From positions 14,689,592 through 14,753,591 of the forward strand of contig OX463862.1 of the NCBI GenBank assembly GCA_949825065.1: a stretch of DNA of 64,000 bases, read 5' to 3'. The notes beneath the pieces are model-generated. The model saw nothing but the letters and a program-made list of their open reading frames with translations. It did no database searches and was not told where the DNA came from. The translations under genes and the position numbers were made by a program. This document shows positions 21,380 to 33,000 of the stretch, piece after piece (within the stretch, counting starts at the first letter, position 1; the number at the start of each line of letters is the position of its first letter). The stretch is from Odontocerum albicorne. Its lineage: Eukaryota; Arthropoda; Insecta; Trichoptera; Odontoceridae.

Positions 21380-21970
21380 TAATCACAATTTTGTTCTTCA
21401 CACTGACGCGCTTTTTCTAAGGCGTGAACCACCACCTGTCGTAATGTTTCTTGACTTATTTTTTCAAAATGTTCACGGATGTTGGCCTTCAATTGCTGAA
21501 TGGGTCGAAGATTGTTACGGTATACTTTATTTTTCAAATACTTCCATAGAAATAAGTTTGGAGCAGTTAAGTCAAGTGAGCGTGACGGCCACTTGATTTC
21601 AGAGTTTCGCGAAATTATCCATCTTCCAAAAATTTGTCTTAAGAGTTCAATTGTTGGGCGAGCTGTATGGATAGTAGCACCATCTTGCTACCACCATACC
21701 TCTGGTGTGTCTTTGACTGCAGGACGCACGAAATTCTCTAGGATTTCTCGATACTTTTCGCCATTGACGGTTAGTGCGTTTTCTGCCTCATCTTCAAAGA
21801 AATAATGTCCAAGAACTCTTTCCACATTTACACCACACCAAACCGTTACTTTAACGGGGTGCAGTCTACGTTGGTGAACTTTTCTACCCCCCAAAATTGC
21901 ATATTTTGTTTATTAACAAATCCGTTTAGGTGAAAGTGGGCCTCGTCGCTCATAATAAGGTTGTGAATGA
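21380..21970 (-). pseudogene. Mariner-type transposase relic M3, minus strand
   Basis: Minus strand order: MSDEAHFHLNGFVNKQN (first catalytic Asp), HPVKVTVWCGVN, VLGHYFFEDE, then WW-stop-QDGATIHTARPT (second Asp), WPSRSLDLTAPNLFLW (third Asp position reads Asn), KNKVYRNN, ending at about 21380. An internal stop replaces Gln and a frameshift occurs near 21895. Lacks the N-terminal DNA-binding part, so it cannot be active. The right flank (GGGCCACCCTGTA at about 22132) looks like a terminal repeat. Confidence 0.85.
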
Positions 21971-22649
21971 AGTCAGTGTGAAGAGCAAAATGGTGGTTAT
22001 TTAAAGGACGTAATTTTTTTAATTAAATTAAATGTATTTCCAAGAAGTTTGTTTTTTGTTTATAAAAAAATAAATGAGAATTATTTAAAAATAAAAAAGT
22101 TATTTCATTTAAAAATAATCTAGTAACTTTTGGGCCACCCTGTATATGATAAACTCTTAAATATATAACAATCACACTTTAATTAAGATTTACATTACAC
22201 TAAGACACTAAATGCGTCATATTAATTATATTTAAATTATTATTATTATCTTAAATGTTTCATGTAACTGTATTAACAGCTTGTTTTATTATTAAATGTT
22301 TCCTGTTTTCTTAAAAATGGTTAATAAATGCACTTACCAAGGAGAAAATAACGTATTAACTCATTTGTATCCGAAATAAACGAATCTAACATTTTTATTG
22401 TATCAAACCACAATAGAACAAAATGAACTCGGAAATTGGTTAAAAAAAGATGTATGTAATTTCGTTGGTAAGACGCATGTCTTCTAACCTAAAGGTTGCA
22501 TGTTCAATTCCTGTTGATAAATAAGTATGAAATGGATACATGAATTCTCTAAGTTTAGGCTTGACGTACTCAAAATTTCATTTCGATCTGTCAATTCATT
22601 CTTTGTTTACAAGCCATTTGAAGTTGACGTGTCAGTGTATTTTTTAACA

Positions 22650-23698
22650 ATGGAAAAATCCGAATATCGTGCAGTGATTAAATTCTTTGTTTTGTAAGGT
22701 TTATCGGCTACTGAGATCCATGCAAAGATGGTGAAAGTATTAAAGGAGTCTTCTTCTTCATTTCCAACCGTTCACCGATGGGTTTGGAGTTTAAGCGTGG
22801 CCGTACAAGCGTTGAAGACGATCCACGCTCAGGACGTCCAAAAAGTGCATCAACACCAGAAATCATAGCGAAAATACAGGATATGGTTTTAAAAGATCAT
22901 CGATCGACTGAGGATGTGATAGCTGACACCATAGGCATCTCACATGGAACAACATAGCATATTTTGGCTGAAGTTTTGGGTTTCAAAAAACTGTGTGCAC
23001 AATGGGTGCCGCATTTGCTAACAATGCAACAAAAACACGTTCGAATGCGACTTTCTGAGCAACATTTGGAGCAATTTCGAAAGGATAAAAAGGATTTTCT
23101 GCGTCGATTCATCACTATGAATGAGACTTGGGTCTACCACCATGATCCTGAATCAAAACAAGAGGCTAAGGAGTGGTGTGAACCAGGCACTTTGGCTCCG
23201 AAGCGAGTTCGTGTCCAGAAATCGGCCAAGAAGGTGTTAGCGTCAGGTTTTTGGGATGCAAAAGGAATTTTATTGATAGATTATCTCCAAACTGGTAAGA
23301 CAATCAACTCTGATTATTATTGTGACCTTTTCGACCAGTTGGATGAAAAAAATTGTGAAAAAAGACCCGGTTTGCAGAAGAAAAACATCATTTTTCATCA
23401 AGACAATGCACCTGCTCACACAGCTCAAAAAACCATCGTGAAAATCAGTGAATTGGGGTACGAATTGTTGCAGCATCCACCCTATTTGCCAGATTCAACT
23501 CCCTCTGACTTCTGGCGGTTCTCACACCTCAAAAAATTCCTTCGTGGAAAGCATTTTTCATCAAACGAAGAGGTTATAGCCGTCGTAGAGGAGTATTTTG
23601 CAGGCCTTCCAGAAAGTCACTTCCGTGATGGGACAACAAAGTTGGAAGATCGTTGGACCAAGTGTATTGATCTTATGGGAGACTATACTGAGCAATAA
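22650..23698 (+). pseudogene. Mariner transposase, full length but inactivated
   Basis: Coding from ATG 22650 (MEKSEYRAVIKFF), with a stop in place of a residue near 22677 and a frameshift near 22780, then RGRTSVEDDPRSGRPKS (second helix-turn-helix area), a stop at 22957, and an open 244-codon frame to TAA 23698. The catalytic region is recognisable: MNETWVYHHDPESK, where the first catalytic Asp is Asn; HQDNAPAH, second Asp; and PDSTPSDFW, third Asp (DD34D-like). At about 345 residues the length is that of mariner transposases. The terminal repeats were not identified. Confidence 0.9.
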
Positions 23699-23954
23699 AA
23701 GTGATTTCCCCCCAAAAAAAATGTATTTTCATTTCCGCTTTCAAAACTTTTTGACTAACCTATATATGTGTAGTATTTATTTTCATGAATACTCTTCTAA
23801 TCATAAATTTTGATAAGCCCTTCAAAAAATATTATTTTTATTTAATATATGTCAATTAAATATTCTAATAAAGAGTTCCACAAAGTTAAACTTTGTTTGA
23901 TTGAAAAAGTGACTTAAATAGAATTAACTTGAATATAATTATTTAGCAATTCAA

Positions 23955-24140
23955 TGTGTAAAAAATGTACACAGCAAACTTAAATTAAAGTACGAGTAAC
24001 ATACCTTTTTTGGTTTACAAAAGCATTGTCAGACAGTTCGACAATTGGCAAAAACATTATCAAACTGTCTACAAAGTGATTTTTTAAAGCGAAACTAGTA
24101 TGTCACTTTAATTTAAGTTTATTGTGTACATTTTTCCCCA
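23955..24140. mobile_element. Inverted-repeat (MITE-like) element
   Basis: Left arm about 23961-24004 (AAAATGTACACAGCAAACTT, AAATTAAAGTACGAGTAACA) is mirrored at 24096-24137 (GTATGTCACTTTAATTTAAG, TTTATTGTGTACATTTTTCC). The pairing may continue outward to about 23870 and 24186. No coding capacity. Confidence 0.65.
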
Positions 24141-24569
24141 TTTAAGTGTTAAATCATTAAAAAATGGAGTTCTACAATATATTATAAATCTTAAATCAAT
24201 TAATTATTATTTTTATCTCTCCTAATAATATTATTGTAATGGGTTAATTACACAGCCTGTGTTTATCACCTGAAGAGATAACATTTTTAGCGTTTTGCCA
24301 CATTGCTAATAGTTTTCTTCTTCTTATCGTGGAAAAGGCGCTGAATTATTCTGTTTAGAATTCTGTCATCTGGAGAGCACTGTCAGATTCACGATTCGTC
24401 GTCACACGGAACTCCTCGGGCGCAGCAACAAGTGCCACGTATACTGTTCCTAATCAGAGATAAAGAGTATTTAAAAATCATTAATAACTTGACTTAGCAA
24501 CATAAACATGATGACCGGTGAGCTATATATTTTTCCAGTCTTTTTGATATGTGCGAACTTAGAAGAATA

Positions 24570-24749
24570 CACGGGATGACAATATTTTTTTAAAGAAAAG
24601 ATATGACCAAAGTCATAGGTATCCTTATACCATCGAACACTAGGCGGAAGAAGTGCCTGTGTCGTTCGAGGGGAGTAGCATAGCGCGGGGCTCGAACCGA
24701 TGACCTTCCGCACGGAAGTCCAGCGCGTTACCGCGCGGCCATGCACCTC
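24570..24749 (-). mobile_element. SINE B, best copy, minus strand
   Basis: Minus strand: GAGGTGCATGGCCGCGCGGT, TAACGCGCTGGACTTCCGT, GGTTCGAGCCCC (perfect B box), then body and A-rich end. Compare 4095-4268 and 32672-32846. Confidence 0.8.
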
Positions 24750-24859
24750 GCTATGTATCATATATATAGAAAAACATGAAAGGAAAAATAGTTGAGGAAT
24801 TCTACTGTTTGGATAGCATTTCTCAGATGATGGAAGAGTCAAAAGGGATATCAAATGGC

Positions 24860-25965
24860 CTGTAGCGATAGAAAACGAAATGAATGGGGCACTAAATCAG
24901 ATATTCTCGTACTGAACACTATTAAAACCTGATCAAGTGTATTTTAGTACAAACTTTGATGTGTGAGAGTGAAACGTTGACGTGGAGAAAGAATGAAAAG
25001 AGCTGAATGAATGATGTGGGCTGAAAATAATACGTTGGGTGAGAATGTATGACAGAACTACGGAATTAAGTGATCAGGGATGAATGTTGCCTTAAAGCTG
25101 GTTTGTTGAGTAATTGGTTTGTTGAGTAATTGGTTTGTTGAGTAATAATACGAAGAAGTGCACTCTGGTATGGCTTGGGCACGTGAAACGAATGAATTTT
25201 GAAAGAAATAGCAAAACAAATATACAGTTTAAATATGAGTGAAAAGTGTTTTAGAGCAGGGGTCTCCAAACTACGGTCTGCGAGCACCACCAATCCGGCC
25301 CGCAGTAGCGAGCCGGATATGCCCGGTATCCGGCCCGTCATAGTTTATTTTGATTACATTGTAAAATTTACAATGTAAGTAAATCATACAAAACAATAAT
25401 CAGATGTTTCTATTTAACGACCAATTAAGAAACACAATAACTGGCATACATAATGAAATCGAACATTTTAACTGTAATTAATGATATGAGACTTATCCTA
25501 AAACTTACAATAAGTGACATACATAGGTAATTCACATAATAAACTTAAACATTATAATTATTATTAATGAGAGGATCGGAGTCCACCCCCGCACCCTGCG
25601 CCATAGATATCTCACTCGCCGGCTAGTCCCAATACGAAAATTTGCGCGTAATTCAAAACTACAGTATGTTGGTATGATGAGCTATCTAGGTCTTGGCTCT
25701 TGGGACTTGGTGGAGGAGTCAGTGTGGCCCTTAGGCTAAAAAGTTTGGAGACTCCTGTTTTAGAGGAAGGTCAAGAAAAGTATGATTGGATGATATTTTA
25801 AAAGAAAGAAATGTTAAAAGTTAGAATAATCTCAGAAGTTGTATGAGAAAAGTTGTATAGCTGTAGAATATGTTAGACGAAAGATGTATGTCGCGATAGG
25901 AAACTCTGGCGTTCTCTTCAATGTGTTTACCCTTAAAGGGTAATAGCGTAATCATATATATGTAC
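24860..25965 (+). mobile_element. LINE L1 3' fragment split by a hAT-type MITE
   Basis: L1 text (GTGAGAGTGAAACGTTGACG, TGAGTGAAAAGTGTTTTAGAG) stops at 25256 and resumes at 25758 with AGGAAGGTCAAGAAAAGTAT, ending near TATGTCGCGATAGGAAACTC. The interrupting element is described separately. Confidence 0.8.
25257..25757. mobile_element. hAT-type MITE, 501 bp, 8-bp TSD TTTTAGAG
   Basis: The ends are CAGGGGTCTCCAAACT and, inverted, AGTTTGGAGACTCCTG. TTTTAGAG flanks both sides (25249-25256 and 25758-25765), the 8-bp duplication expected of hAT elements. No transposase inside, so non-autonomous. It sits in an L1 LINE. Confidence 0.92.
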
Positions 25966-26059
25966 TTACTTCTTGGGGAAATAATTGATTTACCCACAAT
26001 GCTCTCGAAGACTCTCCGGATAGTAAATGTGTTGTTTCTTGGAGAGCTAGAACTGAAAG

Positions 26060-26330
26060 CTTGTGGACATGGATGCAGCCGTCGGATTGCCTGCCGTTGA
26101 GACATCACCTTCCGTAGGTTATATGAAGATCTCTTAATTTTCTACGCGCCCACGTGGGTAATCAAAAGAAAATCTCTTCAAATAGAGGATTGGCACAATA
26201 GATACACCATTATGCATGTGTGGTGACATCCAATTAATGTCGCACCTGATGGCTTGTTCACTGTGCCCCGTTAGCTTATTGGAACAAGATCTGCTTAAAC
26301 GAAGCTCCAATGCCATCATAGTTGTTTCTT
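26060..26330 (+). mobile_element. LINE C-terminal fragment with CCHC-like motif
   Basis: A plus-strand frame gives IGTIDTPLCMCGDIQLMSHL followed by MACSLCP, the Cys-X-Cys-Gly...His...Cys motif found at the end of many LINE polyproteins. Flanking frames are broken. Confidence 0.65.
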
Positions 26331-26639
26331 TCTGGGCTGATACGATGTAGATATGGTGTTATCGATACCATCGGAATAATTCATTTTGTCATTGTTATAA
26401 TTCATTTTGTCGTTTCATCCCTACAATACTCATGGTTTTCGTTTACGAGAATAATGAAAAAGTTTTGGATACCAATTAAAATAATGTATTAACAAATTGA
26501 CCGGAAGCCTAACATAACCTAACCAAGAAGTGGCGAGGCCTGCTACCTATACCCGACTCGCATTCCACAGTAGTAGTTCAGACGTACCAACAACACAAGC
26601 AAATCATACCAACAAAATAATATATCAATATTGGTGCTA

Positions 26640-26770
26640 TTAGTGAGTGAAACGTGGATGTGGAAAAATAATGAGATGATTCGATTTAATGCAATAGAAA
26701 TACAGACAAAATAAGATGATTAATTCAGGTGCAATAAGGAATATGAGGGTGAATGCCAACTTGATTTATG
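26640..26770 (+). mobile_element. LINE L1 fragment upstream of gene B
   Basis: GTGAAACGTGGATGTGGAAA and AATAAGGAATATGAGGGTGA match L1 at 2950-3060 and 56330-56460. It ends about 130 bp before the gene B start codon. Confidence 0.6.
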
Positions 26771-26903
26771 TATTATGGTATATAGGATAAAAAATTGCGC
26801 GCTGAGAACATATTTTTTTTTTCTTTGTAAATAAATAAAATAAACTAGTCTATAATTCTACACATTCTTCAATATTATGTCAGGGACTGAGAAATAATTT
26901 AAG

Positions 26904-27008
26904 ATGTTTTCAGGATCAGGTCATCTGCTGGGATTGTGGATATTTCTACTCGTTTCATCCCTACAATACTCTGCCGGCCAGGATACCAATTGCAACTTTC
27001 TTCAAAAC
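26904..27008 (+). CDS. Gene B exon 1: signal peptide
   Basis: 35 codons: MFSGSGHLLGLWIFLLVSS and YSAGQ, cleavage probably before DTNCNF; donor GTAATT. The CAG at about 26911-26913 might be an acceptor for an upstream exon, as at gene A. Confidence 0.8.
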
Positions 27009-30000
27009 GTAATTATTTTTATAATTAATCCTTTTGTACATACTGTCTTGTATAATTACTCTTCTAATATGATAGTCGGTGGCTGTGGTCTAACGGTTAG
27101 CATTCAGGCTAAGCAAGCGGGCGCCCCAGGTTCGATACGTGACTGATTGAATTTTGGACTGGTTTAACTCTTATAGCGTTTTACATCAAGATTTGTGTGT
27201 TTCAATGCTGGGTACCATACATTTCTATATCCCTTTTAAAATTATCTCTGTCTCCTGAAACTACAGTAGAATTAAACTTCTTAGAAATTGCTGTCGGAAC
27301 TTTAGGTTTAATCTACAAAGACTGTGCGTGCAGAAATGTAATAGTTTGCGATAAACGATAAATCAATACAGTCATGGGTGTCTTCCATTCACAGCATAGA
27401 TGACAACCATACTCGATCACAAAGTCATAGATGACACCATACTCGATCACAAAGTCATAGATGACAACCATACTCGATCACAAAGTCATAGATGACAACC
27501 ATACTCGATCACAAAGTCATAGATGACAACCATACTCGATCACAAAGTCATAGATGACAACCATACTCGATCACAAAGTCATAGATGACAACCATACTCG
27601 ATCACAAAGTCATAGATGACAACCATACTCGATCACAAAGTCACCTATCATCTAACAGAATAACTGTGAAAACGACGGAAAATATCATATATGTACGAGT
27701 ATAATGACGACGTCCGTAGCGTAGTAGGCCCAGAGGTTGTGGGTTCGATTCTCGTTGGAACCCATATTAAAAAAACTGATTCCTGTCTAGTTTTGACACT
27801 AGACTTGCTATATATTTTTCTGGTTGGTTGTAGAGATTGCCGTATAGCAATAAATCCACTAGATTTTACTGTATACAACGTATAATACAATATAATATAA
27901 TAATGTTCAAAAATTTCATTGTGTACAGTTCAACCTAGCGGGTTTATCACCAAGTGATAATATCTTCTAGCCAACCAGAAAGATATTGCACATGCCTTAA
28001 GTAAGAACATTAATATACATCATGCATAAAAAAACATTTTAAAATAATTTGGGATTAATACTAAAAAAACAGATCTTAGAATAAACTTAGTAAAAAAACT
28101 ACTTTAATACCTATCTGTGAAGTGGCTAAGTGTAGCTAAAATGACTTAAATAAAGCTCAATTTTCGATCGACTCCGAACATTCATTCATTAAAGTCATCC
28201 CGTGTACGAGTGGGGATGTTCTTAATAATTCAGTTCGACTCACCGAAAATAAGCTTTACTTCCGATGACGTAATTAAATGTTGGGCATAATAAAAGTTTT
28301 TGATCACTGAGAAAATGGCAATTTTTCCCATAGATATATTCACGGATGGCTTTCCAGTGGACTGATCTAAAGCTGCGATACTTAATTTTCTTTGATTTTC
28401 AGGTGACTGTGGGCACAACATACTCAGTGCGATCTCCGAACTACCCCAACAACTACGGACCTTCTAAAATATGTCGCTGGCAAGCCACGTGTCCCATCAA
28501 CACCAACTGTCGCCTGAACTGTCAGATAGTCAACATACCTGCTGTAAGTACAATATAATATATCTATATTGCAATAGTTAAATTAGTAAGTTGTTCAAAA
28601 ATGTCAGCCCACGTAGTGACGTCGTTTTATTTTAAATTATGCCTATTTACACAAGAAATACTCAAGTGCTGAAACATCCAACAAACTGGATGACCCCAAA
28701 CATACTTTGCATAATAACCAACCGTCGCGACCCTCTTAGTTTAAATCCAGGTACAATTTCATTAACACTTGTATCCAAATCCCGCGGTAAGACCCCGTCC
28801 CGTATTTTCACGTGTTTGATATTTTTTTTCCAAAAAAGGAAATATTACTGATATCTAGCAAATATTTTTGTAAACAATTAAAAGATAGTCTCCATTCAAC
28901 CTTTAAAAGATAGTCTCCATTTCTTGAATCTTAGAAAAGACTGGTTTCACTTTGTGGGACCATGTTTTATGTAAAAAAGGAATAAAATAAAACACTTATT
29001 TTATTTTTTTGTTTTCACAACTGGTTTATTTTGAGTTTACTACCGATTTCAAAGACCTCCGTCTTGATCGTCAGGTGAAGATTAACTAAATTGCTCACAA
29101 TATATTTTTTTCTGCCAGTGTAAATAGTTAAAATGAATAGCGTATTCTGCGATGATAATCTAAACTTGAAACTTCGACAACGGTTAGTCAAATGCTACAT
29201 TTGGTCAGTGTTATTGCATGGAGTGGAATCAAGGAGCAGTCCATGAGACACTTTCTGCAGTCAATCAAAGATTATGATTGTGTATGAACACTTTACTACA
29301 CCTAAAGCCGAATATTTTACTATCACGTATCGGAAGATCAACATAGGTTTTTTTCTTAATTCGTCCTCTCTTGGTAACTTTTCTGCGGTTTTCTTACCAA
29401 ATATATGTTTTTTAACATATGCACATGCAGGGAAGTAAGTAACTAATCTATTGGCTGCAGACACCACCTTCCTATCCTAACACTCAACTTATATGAGTTT
29501 TATTTTGTGATATTTTCAATCTGCCCATAGAGGGTCTGAGTCCCCAAGTTGAAGCGCCTTTGAGGAGAGTTTGCTTTCTAAACGGCGCTTCACAAATTGT
29601 CATTTTATTATTACATATGATATGACTCTTGGGTCTCTAAATACTTCATGAAATATTTTTGTAGTCATGACATTGTAAATTTTACAGACCACAAACTGCA
29701 GTGGAGATAAACTCTTGGTCTCCAAAATTGGTGATGCCACATTAAAAGGATCAGAAATATACTGTGGAAGAGGTTCCATCAACGTTTTGTCAACTTCCAA
29801 CAAGCTATCAGTAGGTAAGGTCTTAAAAGTTCTCTTGTAAAATATACTTTATTGTCATATACATCCGTGGCTTATTTAGCAAGACACTGACTTTCTACTT
29901 TCTACCCGGTGGTTTTAAGTTCCATTTCCGATGGTGCCCAATAAAAAGGATCCCTGTCTGGTTTCAAAGTTCATTTATTGTAGTAACAATATTTTCACGC

Positions 30001-33000
30001 GTTAGATGAGTGGGAGTGTTGTCTATCCACGTGCGGTAGTATTATAAAAACCTATGATTGCCTATTTCAGTGACTCTTATCTCAAAGGCTCGATTAATGG
30101 GGCCGAAGACCATATTGTCTCCCAATCACGTTCTTTAACTTGTCAGAATGATGATGGCATTTACGTTGTGGTGTACCATGTGAAGGAACTAATTAAAAAT
30201 TAACAAATACAGTATTTTCTCGCTTTACGATTTCCTGTTTTTCCAGTGTTTTTCTGGATCAACTGCTGATTGTAGTTTGAAATTCACAAACTCGTCTCGG
30301 AGGAGCTATTCACGTATTATTTGAATTATTTATAGGTGGATGGCAAGATTTTATGAACGAATTATTCTTATGTGGAGTGTAAGTGTTAGGCCGAGGCCAC
30401 ACCAAAATGATTCATTAAGTGCTAAGCTAGGTTTTACGTGACTCATATACTAGGTAACTTCATGCATGGCCACACCAAAGTGCTACGCACAAATTCATTT
30501 GACAGTTGGGAGCGGTTGAATTAACACACGATGCCACTCTCAAAACTAACCAATTTCATTACGACTTACCATCTTTATTTACTTCCTGTGCAACTTCATT
30601 CCAAAGTGATTTTATTACAGGTACATTTTTGTATAATTTACTCGATGTGTTCCACAACAGCTCCCTTTTATACACAGCTGTTATTAAAACTTCCGCCATC
30701 TTGTAAAATCACTTGGTGACACAATAAAATTAACCAATACGTCTGTTCGCTAGGAGATTCACTCAGTGACTAATCGTCATGTAGTGTGGGTCAAAGCGTG
30801 CAGCGTTGCCATTGCGATAGTATGCGGTGCGTTGGTTCGCAAGGATATCTCGCCTAATTCGCAGCGTAGTTCTAAGCATCAAGCGAGGCTCCTACCTGTG
30901 TGGCCGAGGCCTTATCAATAAAATATAGTTCTAGGAGATCCGAGGTATTTGCAAATCATTATCTTAGAGCAGTTACTGGGGACTGGGGAAGCCTAGTTTA
31001 CTGGGGACACGACAAAGGAAAGGCAACAAACCCAGATCCATTAAAATCGTGTGTCCAAATTAAATTACCTGTTGTTTTTTCGCAAATTATGTGTATTTCT
31101 TGTCATGTGTAAAATAAATAAATAAAATAAATTAGGTTCACTTTTGTGTTGGCTGTGTCAGGTCAGGAAATTAAGTTTCCAATGTTGTGTAATCTAGGTT
31201 CACTTTTGTGTTGGCTGTGTCAGGTCAGGAAATTAAGTTTCCAATGTTGTGTAATCTCTGTGTGTGTGATGTTTATCTGTATGTAGAGTATTTTAGAATG
31301 ACTATAAGATTGTTATTGTTGAAACAAATCTTTCAAATTTAAGATATACAGATGACACGACGTTGATTACCACACCAGAAGAAGAATAAATGGTCACGCT
31401 CCTTAAAAAGGTGTAACACGAGCGCAAGCTCCTGGGCCTGGAAATTAATAGGTCAAAACTAAGCTTATGATAATAGACCGCAGTAACAAATTACTACCAA
31501 ATAATGTGAATCATGGTCTAGAAGTGGTTACTGACTTTGCTTACTCAGGATCTTGTATTAAAAACAATGGAGGATGCGAAGCTGAGGTAAAAAGAAAAAC
31601 TGGAATAGCAAAAAAGTGCAATGTCTACGCTGGAAAAGATATGGAAGAACAGAATTATCACCTCCACAGCGAAAATGTGCCTAGTTAAGTATCTTGTCTT
31701 CACAATATTCATATATAGCGCGGAGACTTGTACTCTGATAGCAATTGAAATGTAGTGCTGGAGAATGATGTTACGAATTCTATGGACAGCAAGGCGAACT
31801 AACACCTTCATTCTACTCGTAAAAGAGTTGAGAATCAGCGACATATTGACGACAATATACCTTGGACGAATTCTCCGATTTTTCGGGAACATTGTTCGTG
31901 GCCAAGGAGACAGTTTGTAGTTACTGGAGACGTGGAAGGACGACGCACAAGATGAGGAATCCCAATGCATTGGACTGACCAAGTAAGAGACGTAACTGCA
32001 CTGCCCTTCGAGAGAAGTCGTCAGAGGCACGAGAGTCACGATGCTCAGTCATTAGCTACACCACAGGATGGATCAAGTATTTTGTCACGTTATTCGAGTT
32101 GTTTGGACTCTGGACTATCCCATTATCTCTATCATGAGCAAGTCATGATCGATCGACCGTCGCGCCAACAAAAAATGTCGACCAAGAGATGTGAGTGGTG
32201 ACCTAATCCGATGATTTACATTCGCATGTCTGAAATGCGGCCGGGCAGATCTACTCAGCTTCCGCTAAGGGTCCAGTTAAGGTGATATATGCTGGATATC
32301 GCTTTGTCTATAGTCGAGTCTTATTTTAATTTCCTCTCTGGTGGTGTTTGACTTTTTGTCGGTGACATCGCAATCCTTTACACACTCTAGTCTAGGAGAC
32401 AGCTCTGTATATCATAGTATGACTAAATATATTTGTCTTACGAGTGTACAATCGCATTATATGGGAACCTAAGTATAATTCATTCCTTAAGTTGTCGTCG
32501 TTGCTGGACCTCGTAGACCAGGATGCTCTCTCAATTCACACATTTTTTTTGGAAAGTGAAGTTGTGCCGTGGATTTTGTTTTAAATAAGTGAGCCATTGC
32601 ACACTAGCAAACTCATTGGTTACACCACTGTACTTGATCCGATGGCATACCGAAGTGAGAATTTGAGCACATCAGCTTTTTTTTCTCTTTTTGAAAGAAC
32701 AGATATGACCGAAGTCATATGAATGAATCGTAGGCGAGAAAAAAATGTCTGTGACATTCGAAGAGAGTAGCACAGCGTGAGGTCCGAACTGACGACTTTC
32801 CTTCCACACGGAAGTCCAGTGCGTCACCGCGCGGTCATGCACCTCGTGTACTTCCTTAAGACAGCTGTGATGGAGGAGGGACAAATGCATCTATTTGTAA
32901 AAAAATACAACTAGTTTCGTAATTTTTCAGAAAGACGCATAAATAAGCATTCTGTATGCGTGCAGCCTTTTTTAGTTTTTTTACTGATGATGTTGGAATT

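Noticed and set aside
22420..22650. Terminal repeat of the mariner at 22650
   Set aside because: No inverted match to the 3' flank could be seen, so element ends are not called.
27395..27641. CRISPR-like array
   Set aside because: Direct repeats have no unique spacers; it is a 31-bp minisatellite in an intron.
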